From the NCBI GenBank assembly GCA_935421135.1, contig OW285191.1:18926700-18990699 (forward strand): DNA of 64,000 bases. Direction: 5' to 3'. The position numbers and the translations under genes are program-made. Source of the DNA: Bugulina stolonifera (lineage: Eukaryota > Bryozoa > Gymnolaemata > Cheilostomatida > Bugulidae). The notes under the pieces were generated by a model that saw only the letters and a list, made by a program, of their open reading frames with translations, did not search any database and was not told the origin of the DNA. Of this stretch, positions 1 through 10,731 are shown in pieces (within the stretch, counting starts at the first letter, position 1; every line of letters begins with the position of its first letter).

Positions 1-2810
1 TATAACATACACACTATTTAATCTAACATGTATAACGTAGTATAACATTATACACTATTTAATCTAACATGTATAACATAGTATAACATACATACACTAT
101 TTAATCTAACATGTATAACATAGTATAACATACATACACTATTTAATCTAACATGTATAACATAGTATAACATACATACACTATTTAATCTAACATGTAT
201 AACGTAGTATAACATTATACACTATTTAATCTAACATGTATAACATAGTATAACATTATACACTATTTAATCTAACATGTATAACATAGTATAACATACA
301 TACACTATTTAATCTAACATGTATAATGTAGTATAACATACATACACTATTTAATCTAACATGTATAATGTAGTATAACATACACACTATTTAATCTAAC
401 ATGTATAACGTAGTATAACATTATACACTATTTAATCTAACATGTATAACATAGTATAACATACATACACTATTTAATCTAACATGTATAACATAGTATA
501 ACATACATACACTATTTAATCTAACACGTATAACATAGTATAACATACATACACTATTTAATCTAACATGTATAACGTAGTATAACATTATACACTATTT
601 AATCTAACATGTATAACATAGTATAACATTATACACTATTTAATCTAACATGTATAACATAGTATAACATACATACACTATTTAATCTAACATGTATAAC
701 ATAGTATAACATACATACACTATTTAATCTAACATGTATAACGTAGTATAACATACATACACTATTTAATCTAACATGTATAACGTAGTATAACATACAC
801 ACTATTTAATCTAACATGTATAATGTAGTATAACATACACACTATTTAATCTAACATGTATAATGTAGTATAACATACACACTATTTAATCTAACATGTA
901 TAATATAGTATAACATACATACACTATTTAATCTAACATGTATAATATAGTATAACATACACACTATTTAATCTAACATGTATAACATAGTATAACATAC
1001 ATACACTATTTAATCTAACATGTATAACGTAGTATAACATACATACACTATTTAATCTAACATGTATAACATAGTATAACATACACACTATTTAATCTAA
1101 CATGTATAATGTAGTATAACATACATACACTATTTAATCTAACATGTATAATGTAGTATAACATACACACTATTTAATCTAACATGTATAACGTAGTATA
1201 ACATTATACACTATTTAATCTAACATGTATAACATAGTATAACATACATACACTATTTAATCTAACATGTATAACATAGTATAACATACATACACTATTT
1301 AATCTAACATGTATAACATAGTATAACATACATACACTATTTAATCTAACATGTATAACGTAGTATAACATTATACACTATTTAATCTAACATGTATAAC
1401 ATAGTATAACATTATACACTATTTAATCTAACATGTATAACATAGTATAACATACATACACTATTTAATCTAACATGTATAATGTAGTATAACATACATA
1501 CACTATTTAATCTAACATGTATAATGTAGTATAACATACACACTATTTAATCTAACATGTATAACGTAGTATAACATTATACACTATTTAATCTAACATG
1601 TATAACATAGTATAACATACATACACTATTTAATCTAACATGTATAACATAGTATAACATACATACACTATTTAATCTAACATGTATAACATAGTATAAC
1701 ATACATACACTATTTAATCTAACATGTATAACGTAGTATAACATTATACACTATTTAATCTAACATGTATAACATAGTATAACATTATACACTATTTAAT
1801 CTAACATGTATAACATAGTATAACATACATACACTATTTAATCTAACATGTATAACGGAGTATAACATACACACTATTTAATCTAACATGTATAATATAG
1901 TATAACATACATACACTATTTAATCTAACATGTATAACATAGTATAACATACATACACTATTTAATCTAACATGTATAACATAGTATAACATACATACAC
2001 TATTTAATCTAACATGTATAACGTAGTATAACATTATACACTATTTAATCTAACATGTATAACATAGTATAACATTATACACTATTTAATCTAACATGTA
2101 TAACATAGTATAACATACATACACTATTTAATCTAACATGTATAACGGAGTATAACATACACACTATTTAATCTAACATGTATAACATAGTATAACATAC
2201 ATACACTATTTAATCTAACATGTATAACGGAGTATAACATACACACTATTTAATCTAACATGTATAACGTAGTATAACATACACACTATTTAATCTAACA
2301 TGTATAACATAGTATAACATACATACACTATTTAATCTAACATGTATAACATAGTATAACATTATACACTATTTAATCTAACATGTATAACATAGTATAA
2401 CATACATACACTATTTAATCTAACATGTATAACGGAGTATAACATACACACTATTTAATCTAACATGTATAACGTAGTATAACATACACACTATTTAATC
2501 TAACATGTATAACATAGTATAACATTATACACTATTTAATCTAACATGTATAACATAGTATAACATACATACACTATTTAATCTAACATGTATAACGGAG
2601 TATAACATACACACTATTTAATCTAACATGTATAACGGAGTATAACATACACACTATTTAATCTAACATGTATAACGGAGTATAACATACATACACTATT
2701 TAATCTAACATGTATAACATAGTATAACATTATACACTATTTAATCTAACATGTATAACATAGTATAACATACATACACTATTTAATCTAACATGTATAA
2801 TGGGGTATAA
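1..2810. repeat. Long minisatellite array, ~41-bp unit (about 68 copies), in an ALDH intron
   Basis: The whole left edge is a tandem array of a 40-42 bp AT-rich unit containing CACTATTTAATCTAACATG followed by TATAACRTAG. Units differ at two diagnostic places: the TATAAC[A/G]TA/TATAATGTA/TATAACGGA block and the ATACATACAC/ATTATACAC/ATACACAC block. Runs of these variants recur in the same order. For example, the nine-unit block starting near 1108 repeats from about 1481, a 373-bp period, which indicates higher-order amplification. On the minus strand the array begins within about 10 bases of the splice donor of the last visible ALDH exon, so it lies in that gene's intron. Short open frames over it reflect low complexity, not genes. 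The array runs off the left edge. Confidence 0.95.
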
Positions 2811-2817
2811 CACTCAC

Positions 2818-5800
2818 CTACTCTGAATACCAAACAGTCATTTGATGAGAAGCCACCAGAGGACGTCCTTTGAACAAACTCGTCAATGACAGCCTTATTC
2901 TGGCTAAACACGTTTATGTGTAGCGGTTTCTCTCTGTGTATCAATAGAGTACATGCATACAGTCAGTCATACAACATAAACAGGTGTACATATACATCGT
3001 ATGAGATACATGTATGCAATGTATTATGGTGGAACCTAACTGATGAACCCGATATAACAAACTTCCTGAATCATAACAATCGATATTACAAGTGCAAACA
3101 CTAAGAGAGCGGTGAGACTATAGTTGGGTTAGTATAGAGTCCAACTACCACCAGTCCATCAACTAACCTCGCATTGATAAACTCAATAGCCTCCTTGTGG
3201 TCTTTCACAGCCAAAACAGGAAGTAGAGGTCCAAATATTTCCTCCTGCATCATTCTATCAGTGGGTTTGACACCAGTGAGCACAGTGGGTGCAATGTACT
3301 TGTTGGGTCTGTCAGTGTCTCCTCCAATCCTTACCCTCTTACCAGGACTGGCATCCAACAGGTCTGACACTCTCTGGAAGTGCCTGTCATTCACTATCCT
3401 ACAGTAGCTGTCACAGTTGGCAGGGTTATCCGAGTACTGCTCCCTTATAGTCTTACACATCTGATCTAGAAAGGCTTCCTGTATACACATAATATAATGA
3501 TAGATGTACTAGAGTTGTCTTACCATGTCATCTAATCACGCAGGAGTAAACAACTCCTAATGACTGATTGAAACTATGTGTGTACCGTACCATGTACATA
3601 CATTATACAATATGTTTATAATAATGGACATGTATATACACCACATTTAAACCACTTAAATACGTAACATACAATATACCAGCATACAGCATTGTACACT
3701 GATCTCTCTAGCACATTGTAAATTCTGCAAACTGACCTCTATAGTGGATTGCACCAAAATATAGTCCACAGATATACAAGTCTGTCCAGCATTCTTAAAC
3801 TTAGTCCAACAAATTCTGTTGCACACGGATTCCAAATCACTGCCTGCGCCTACATAACTTGGGCTAAAAGTAAATACACACATATACATGTAGATATGTA
3901 TGTACATGTACATCTACACACATGTAGAGACAGGTAGTACTAACAGTTACTAGGTAGTCCAACTTACCATTTACCTCCGAGTTCGAGGGTGCAGGGTGTA
4001 AGGTGTTCAGCTGCTGCCTTGTATACTATCTTACCCACTGGACCACTACCTGTGTATATCACATGATCCCACCTCAGCTTGAGCAGAGCTGTTGTCTCCG
4101 GTACTGCTCCCAGGATCACTTTAACACAGTCCTGTTGTTATATAATAGTATACCATAGTATATACACTACAGTATACCATAGTATATACACTACAGTATA
4201 TCATAGTATATACACTACAGTATATCATAGTATATACACTACAGTATACCATAGTATATACACTACAGTATATCATAGTATATACACTACAGTATACCAT
4301 AGTATATACACTACAGTATATCATAGTATTACACTACAGTATACCATAGTATATACACTACAGTATACCATAGTATATACACTACAGTATATCATAGTAT
4401 TACACTACAGTATATCATAGTATATACACTACAGTATACCATAGTATATACACTACAGTATATCATAGTATTACACTACAGTATATCATAGTATATACAC
4501 TACAGTATATCATAGTATATACACTACAGTATACCATAGTATATACACTACAGTACATCATAGTATATACACTACAGTATACCATAGTATATACACTACA
4601 GTATATCATAGTATTACACTACAGTATATCATAGTATATACACTACAGTATATCATAGTATATACACTACAGTATACCATAGTATATACACTACAGTACA
4701 TCATAGTATATACACTACAGTATACCATAGTACATACACTACAGTATATCATAGTATTACACTACAGTATATCATAGTATTACACTACAGTATATCATAG
4801 TATATACACTACAGTATATCATAGTATATACACTACAGTATACCATAGTATATACACTACAGTACATCATAGTATATACACTACAGTATACCATAGTACA
4901 TACACTACAGTATACCATAGTATATACACTACAGTACATCATAGTATATACACTACAGTATACCATAGTACGTACACTACAGTATATCATAGTACGTACA
5001 CTACAGTATATCATAGTATATACACTACAGTATATCATAGTACGTATACTACAGTATATCATAGTATATACACTACAGTATATCATAGTATATACACTAC
5101 AGTATATCATAGTATATACACTACAGTATATCATAGTATATACACTACAGTATATCATAGTGTATACACTACAGTATACCATAGTGTATACACTACAGTA
5201 TATCATAGTATTGTGATGGTACGCCCAGTCGTATCTTACATCTGACACTCATTATTGCGTGCATACATGTATATATCTGCTTGTACTTTACTCTTATATT
5301 GTTATATATGATTGTACGATTATTTCTAAGTCTTTTAATGCCTTTTATACCCATGTACAGAGGCCCGACCTCTCAGAATCCATTGATATTCATTTTGTAC
5401 ATGAATTGGACCATTATAAGCAACTTTTGTAGAACCCGACCTATTTTGGGTCGGCCGTCGGGCTTCCGGCGGCCATCTTGTTGCGCAACTTCCGGACGAC
5501 CACACGTCGTCTTTTCCCGACGTCATGTCGGCCGGAAGTCCTTATACTATATAAAGGGCACTGTTTTACTGTTCATTGTCTCAGTCTACGCTTGGCTTTC
5601 AATAAAGACACATCTATACTTGATACAGGGACTTTCTCTTCCTTTTACTAGGTCATTCGCTCTGCGAACCGCCTACTAGGTTGAACTACTCTCTTTCATT
5701 GTATAGTCTGAAGGTCGGACTTGAGATCAGATGGGTCGTCTTTGGTAGTATTTGGGCTACTGAGACCGCTCGATCTTTCATGTAATGCGAAGTCCTATTA

Positions 5801-7784
5801 CCACTCATAGGCACTTCATTTCTGGGTCGATAGTCGTCCAAGGACGACCGCACCAAATCACAGAAACCATTACAGTATTACACTACAGTATATCATAGTA
5901 TATACACTACAGTATATCATAGTATATACACTACAGTATACCATAGTATATACACTACAGTATACCATAGTATATACACTACAGTATACCATAGTATATA
6001 CACTACAGTATACCATAGTATATACACTACAGTATACCATAGTATATACACTACAGTATACCATAGTATATACACTACAGTATATCATAGTATATACACT
6101 ACAGTATATCACAGTATATACACTACAGTATACCATAGTATATACACTACAGTATATCATAGTATTACACTACAGTATACCATAGTATATACACTACAGT
6201 ATATCATAGTATTACACTACAGTATACCATAGTATATACACTACAGTATATCATAGTACGTACACTACAGTATATCATAGTATATACACTACAGTCATAT
6301 ACAGTATAAGCATGAATGCTTACACTGTCCATGTAGTTGGGAATTTGTTCAGCCAGAAGTTTAGCAGTATTTGCTGACAGCTCAGACGGCTTGATAACAA
6401 CACAGTTACCTGCAAAGTATATAGTACTAGTACATGAATTCATATGAATGTACAGTGTATATGCAGTATAGATGACGACACATCTATAATCTATATGTAC
6501 ATGTATATACATTTATACAAATATATAATATATAAGATAACATGTACATAGAGTAGTAATTAGAGAGGAGAGTGACCTACCTGCTGCTATTGCGTTAATC
6601 ATCGTAGATACAGGAATCTGTACAGGATAGTTCCATGCTCCAATATCTAGTATTACACCGAGTGGTTCACATCTAACATATGCACTGCCTCCAATGTTTA
6701 CCATGTCTACGCTTTGCTACATAACGAGCAGTATAGTGTTATTATGTTGCATATGTACAGGATTCGTCAAGTACATTATTGTACTGTGTGCATCATATTA
6801 TTAGCTTTGACTACGTCTATTACACAAACCTAGTTATATAGAATATTATAAGTCATCCATTGTATTATATACATTCATACATTGTATATGTATTATAGAC
6901 AGCCATACATCATAATTATATTTATACAATTTAAATAAACCTTTTTGTCTTTCATCAGTTCATCAATATTTTTTATAAACCATTTGGCTTCGTTGACACA
7001 GAAAAGGACCTCATCAGTCAGACTGTCGTACTCATCCTATAAAAATACAAGATTCACATCACTCACATGTGTGCTCATGTCACCCACCTGTGTGCACATG
7101 TCACCCACATGTTTGCATATGTCACCCACATGTGTGCTCATGTCACCCACCTGTGTGCACATGTCACCCACCTGTGTGCACATGTCACCCACAAATGTGT
7201 GCTCATGTCACCCACATGCATGGTCATGTCACCCACATGTGTGCACATGTCAACTAGTGCCTTTGCGACCTCTTGGACCGACCCGGGTCACAAAAAAAAT
7301 CCAAAGATGGCCGTCCAGCCTAGGGCCAAACGGCTATTGGCCTGGGATTTTGCTTGGGTGGAAAAAACCATCCCTAGCTCATCGGCACATCTGGGTTCTT
7401 CGCACGAAAATGGGGATTTAGCTTCTGGCACAGGCCGGTGTGTTCGCGACTCTGGGACGGATGTGTGCCAGAAGATTTTAGCAAGTTGGCCTATGCCTCA
7501 AATTTAGGTCGCAAAACACTAATTCTCATGTGTGTTCATGTCACTCACATACATTATATATACATGTATATATAATGCCTGTGCTACCGACCGAATAGCT
7601 GGCCCACCTTGAATAGATCCAACCTGAGGGCTTCACAGAACTCCTTTTCCTTTTCTGTTAAAAGTTTGATGATTGCCTCCAGCTGGGAGACTCTCCAGTC
7701 TCTGCTTTTAGTTCTGCCTCCAGCAAAGACTTGACGCATCCCATCAACCATTGTTCCATAATCTTCCATTTTCACTGCCATCAT
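2818..7784 (-). CDS. ALDH3: Aldehyde dehydrogenase, ALDH3 family (8 exons visible, C-terminus off the left edge)
   Basis: Family role: NAD(P)+-dependent oxidation of aldehydes to carboxylic acids; animal ALDH3 enzymes act on fatty or aromatic aldehydes, in cytosol or on membranes. Exons on the minus strand: 7784-7608, 7036-6941, 6716-6581, 6409-6324, 4131-3968, 3863-3737, 3478-3168, 2933-2818. All junctions have GT..AG and agreeing phases, giving 404 complete codons of the usual 450-530. Visible motifs: AWNYP (Asn about residue 120), [31 protein letters not shown] (cofactor loop), LELGGK with the general base Glu about 215, NAGQTC with catalytic Cys about 249, and [10 protein letters not shown]. 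These positions fit ALDH3 enzymes within a few residues. The start is one of two adjacent ATGs at 7784; a possible acceptor (TTTTTAG) lies just upstream. Missing: the FGGVG-type segment and C-terminal tail, expected left of the 41-bp array. Certain to family, not to paralogue. Confidence 0.9.
4137..5211. repeat. 24-bp minisatellite array, part 1 (ALDH intron)
   Basis: Tandem copies of the 24-bp unit CACTACAGTATACCATAGTA+TATA, with single-base variants (ATACC/ATATC, TATATA/TACGTA) and a 23-bp variant ending TATTA. The 24-base unit is a multiple of three, so long spurious frames repeating MIYCSVYT or VYHSIYTT appear on both strands. The array starts about six bases upstream of the acceptor of the 4131-3968 exon and fills the intron between the exons at 6324 and 4131. 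A solo LTR splits it from part 2. Confidence 0.95.
5212..5874. mobile_element. Solo LTR of an LTR retrotransposon, 663 bp, with 4-bp target duplication
   Basis: The element begins TGTGATGG and ends CCATTACA, so it has TG..CA ends and an imperfect 8-bp terminal inverted repeat. It is flanked by GTAT on both sides (5208-5211 and 5875-5878). Removing it and one GTAT restores a normal 23-bp unit of the surrounding array. Inside are a TATA box (TATATAAAG, 5548-5556) and, 45 bases later, AATAAA (5601-5606), the order expected of a U3-R-U5 LTR read on the plus strand. No gag/pol or second LTR is present, so this is a recombination-derived solo LTR. A 132-codon frame at 5281-5679 has no recognisable similarity and spans the TATA and polyA signals. 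Superfamily cannot be assigned. Confidence 0.85.
5430..5610 (+). promoter_or_regulatory. LTR promoter core with ETS-like motifs, TATA box and polyA signal
   Basis: A GC-rich island in AT-rich surroundings. It carries two opposed ETS-type motifs (ACTTCCGG near 5489 and CCGGAAGT near 5532), a YY1-like CAAGATGGCC on the minus strand near 5475, a CRE-like GACGTCAT near 5520, then TATATAAAG and AATAAA. The TATA and AATAAA assignments are firm as motifs; the factor sites are consensus matches only. Confidence 0.45.
5875..6297. repeat. 24-bp minisatellite array, part 2 (ALDH intron)
   Basis: Continuation of the same 24-bp array after the solo LTR, with the same 23-bp and TACGTA variants. It ends about 27 bases before the donor of the exon at 6409-6324, so both ends of this intron are nearly all repeat. 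Confidence 0.95.
7056..7254. repeat. ~22-bp minisatellite (CATGTCACCCACATGTGTG family)
   Basis: About nine imperfect copies of a 22-bp unit such as CATGTCACCCACCTGTGTGC. Residual copies (7527-7553) lie beyond an inserted MITE-like element. The array sits in the first ALDH intron, between the exons at 7608 and 7036. Frames rich in Cys, His and Pro across it are repeat artefacts. Confidence 0.9.
7255..7521. mobile_element. MITE-like non-autonomous DNA transposon, 267 bp including flanking TA
   Basis: The ends are near-perfect inverted repeats: TAGTGCCTTTGCGACCT at the left, and TAGTGTTTTGCGACCT when the right end is read on the other strand. The outermost TA may be the target duplication, as in Tc1/mariner-like elements. 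It interrupts the 22-bp minisatellite and is clearly more GC-rich. It codes for nothing recognisable. An internal 11-bp perfect inverted repeat (CTTCTGGCACA at 7422-7432 and its complement at 7464-7474) could form a hairpin. hAT ends also begin TAGTG, but I see no 8-bp duplication, so the superfamily is open. Confidence 0.7.
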
Positions 7785-8529
7785 TTCTGCTAAAAAGTGA
7801 CCGACAAATGAAAGTTTATGAGAGATTATACAACACTTCTACGTAAATGCGTTATGTGTTTAAGCGCTTCAACATACACTAATTCACATAATATACTATC
7901 AAATAGCAACAATCGAGTCATTTCGTTTTGACTGCCTGGTCCCCCATTCCTTAGGACGAATCACCGATTCCCACACACTAATCAGTTTGCATACAGCACT
8001 GAAGGCGACACATTCATGTTATGTAATCTACCAACAGGGCTTATAGGCAATGCAAGGCCAGTGGTGAAGCAATCTTAGCTGCAACCTAAGTAAAATATTA
8101 CCCTGATGTAATAACCAAATAGACCGACTGAGACCGAGCCAAAAAGGCCGGAGCAGACCTACAGAAAGAGCAAGGTCAGGTCAAGTTCAGGAGCAGGACA
8201 TAAGAGGTTCAAATTACATCATGGAGCAATGGGCACATCGCCACATGTTTGAATGTTGCATGCCACCGAACTGTCCGAAAGAGTTCCATTCGGAACAAAG
8301 GGTGAGAAAACTATCAGAGACATATGTGGCTAACAAACACAGACTGCAAACAATAGTTATAAAAAAACAAAATCTTAATTTGATAAATTATTTTATTATA
8401 TGATAATAGGCCTACTAGGTATCTATATTAAAATGTTATAGCTTAGGCCTACATCTTACTAATTTGTTTCTCAAGCAACCAGATATTGAGATAATAGCAC
8501 AATTATATAGAGCTAGTTGTCCTCTGGTA

Positions 8530-8566
8530 TATGTCGTGTCGGCTACCTAGCCAGACACAACACATA
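8530..8566. other. Inverted repeat (hairpin-forming)
   Basis: Arms GTGTC-GGCTA (8536-8545) and TAGCC-a-GACAC (8548-8558) enclose a 2-base loop. The stem extends imperfectly outwards through TATGT / ACATA. It is the strongest small palindrome I noticed in this intergenic region. Function is unknown. Confidence 0.4.
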
Positions 8567-9264
8567 CACTACTCATTTGTTACTCACTTGTCGTCGATAG
8601 AACTATTATCACACTTTGTACAAGTTGGATGCATGATCAATAATAACAAATAGTCAATACTACAGCATATTTGCTGATTTGCTTTTATTCATGAGCGGTG
8701 ATTCTTAAATCTCGTATTGTTCGAAGGAGAAAACTGTTGCGGTAGACACTGGTTGTCATAGCTGTATGGGAGCGACTTTCAACGATTTCATCATAACTAG
8801 AGGATAGCATATTGTGCCTCTCCTCACCCTGGAGAATTTTGTGAAACAATGTTACTCGGTGGTTTTCTCTCTTATATTCAACGGTAGTGGTCTGTGAAGA
8901 TTTCTGGCTGCAGTGACACCTTCACGCCCTTTGGGATTACTAATTAAGCAGACTGCTTTTACTCAATGCTTTACATGCATTCAATGATTTGCTTACTTGT
9001 TGGGTCCAACCCAACTACAGTAGTATACTTAATAATTATTATTATATTTTCCTTAAAAAAACATCACCCAAGTCCAAACTTGAAACCTACTATCAACAGA
9101 GTAATGGTTTTTTATTTGTCTCACTACCACTGAGAACACTGGTTTGCGTAATTAGTGTGTGAATCCATTTATAATTACCACATACATATACATTTACATG
9201 TACTGTACATTTTTTAATGTTATTTTTATTTGTATTTTATTTGTTATGTTTTTATGGCTATCAG

Positions 9265-9376
9265 AAACCAAACCAGGCACAGCAACAATTTTTATACCTC
9301 AGCCCAACAATGTTAGCATTAGAGGCTTCCCTATAGATTTGACTGTGATTACTGTGGAAGTTCTATCTCAACTGAG
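9265..9376 (+). other. Orphan exon-like open frame (112 bp)
   Basis: A 112-base stretch, open in one frame, is bounded by an acceptor (GGCTATCAG) and a donor (GAGgtaaaa). It encodes about 36 residues of ordinary composition (begins KPGTATIFIPQPNNV, ends VEVLSQLR). The phases (1 in, 2 out) match no neighbouring exon I can find. It could be an exon of an unrecognised gene, part of an alternative 5' end of the downstream gene, a gene relic, or chance. Confidence 0.2.
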
Positions 9377-10356
9377 GTAAAAAGATACTGTGGTAAATAC
9401 CAGACGTTTGTGATTTTCATGCAGTGACCAATGGGGCAGTGATCAAAGTGCACAACAAATTAGCTGGGAACCTACCTCTATGGAACCTGCTTACACTTTC
9501 AACCTCTGTGTGTAAATCGCGGCAAATAGTACTCGGCTATAAAATAACAGGATCTCACGCTTTTCATTTACCTCTCGACCATTATTAGTTTTGTCACGTA
9601 GTATTTGTATGTGTTCGTGAACACGCCAACACTTGAGTAATATCGGTATATAGTTTAGTGGTCAAGTTTGCTCTAAACATTGCCACTGCACGTAACAATT
9701 AGAGTTTTCCTTTTTCAGCCAATGCAAGTGTATATCGCCTGCACCAAACAATATAAAATTGGACCCTAGAAATGTACTTCAGCGAGATGGTATTTAATAT
9801 TATAATTACTGTAGATAAATTCAAAAAACTATTTTCAGTATTTTTGTCAGATTATTTTGTTTTACAAGCATTCTAATAGTAGCATCCATGTATATGTTCT
9901 GTTCCGTTTGATTCTCTAAATCTCCAGAGGAAATGATTAAAAAAGATGAAGATTGAAATTAAAAATCAAATCTAAATAATAATAATCTAATGAAGATGTC
10001 AATCCAAAGTCAAGACTGAATGTCGAATGTCAATGTGTTTAGTTTTGCCAGATCCAGATATATAAATATAACATTCAGACATACTAATATTGACTGGTTG
10101 AGTTCGACCGCAGAGAGTGCGTCTTCGATTCGTAAACACTTTCTTACACTGACTAGCTATGACTATGACTATGATTATTTAGCCTACACATTTAGGCTAA
10201 AGGATAATTGGAGATGTTTAAAAATAAGGTAGATCTAAAATTGCAATACTTACTATAGTAATAATAATGATAATAATAGGCGCCAGGCAAATGCGTCCCT
10301 TCCACCCTCCCTATGCCCCTAGAGCAGAGATAGTGGAAGGAAATATTGGTCACGAC

Positions 10357-10372
10357 CCCCCCCCCCCCTCCC
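10357..10372. repeat. Poly-C run
   Basis: A run of about 14 C followed by TCCCC, upstream of the FLASH-like start. Similar runs occur near 11716, 24241-24273, 58229 (as G) and 63209 (as G). Length is likely polymorphic or poorly assembled. Confidence 0.7.
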
Positions 10373-10731
10373 CAACTTTGACCAGTGCCTGTAGATTAGA
10401 TAGCTATAGTAGGCCTATCTATGTAGTTTTAGTGGTTGACATTGTGATTTTATGTGTGGTTAACACTTATTAACATAAATAATTTTAAATATCAATATTT
10501 ATATTAGGTGTTGCCTATATTACAAGTTATCATCTAATTATAGGCCAGCAGGACATGTACAGATCTGCAGGTTTTTCTTGTTAGAAACTTGACAGAGCAT
10601 AAGATTCCATTTCTGACACAGCTAGTGAATTACTCTTGTGGGAATTGAATTCTGGTCTTTGGGTTAAAAATGAAGTCCAGCGTTGCCGCAACAGTGCACA
10701 GATTTTAATATATTTATTACTTTTAGAAATA

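Larger units (their letters stand above)
7785..10731. other. Divergent intergenic region between the ALDH and FLASH-like genes
   Basis: About 2.9 kb separates the two translation starts, which face away from each other, so both promoters and any 5' non-coding exons should lie here. I found no confident core promoter. The FLASH-like ATG is preceded six bases earlier by a good acceptor (TATTACTTTTAG), so its 5' UTR is probably spliced. Contents noted: a hairpin at 8530-8566, an orphan exon-like stretch at 9265-9376, and a poly-C run near 10357. A short frame at 8221-8301 (27 codons, then GTGAGA) looks coding-like but has no supportable partner exon. Confidence 0.6.

Noticed and set aside
1..2810. 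CRISPR-like array
   Set aside because: Units are directly abutting with no unique spacers, the DNA is eukaryotic, and the array lies in an intron.
4079..5248. Long repeat-peptide genes ([16 protein letters not shown])
   Set aside because: Frames are open only because the minisatellite unit is 24 bp; they exist on both strands and lie in an ALDH intron.
5281..5679. 132-codon frame as a gene
   Set aside because: It spans the TATA box and polyA signal of the solo LTR and resembles no protein I know.
6945..7507. Cys/His/Pro-rich frames as metal-binding proteins
   Set aside because: They read through the 22-bp minisatellite and the MITE-like element in overlapping frames.
8221..8403. Short Cys-containing frame (MEQWAHRHMFECC...) as a gene or exon
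   Set aside because: It has a plausible donor but no phase-compatible next exon and no family resemblance.
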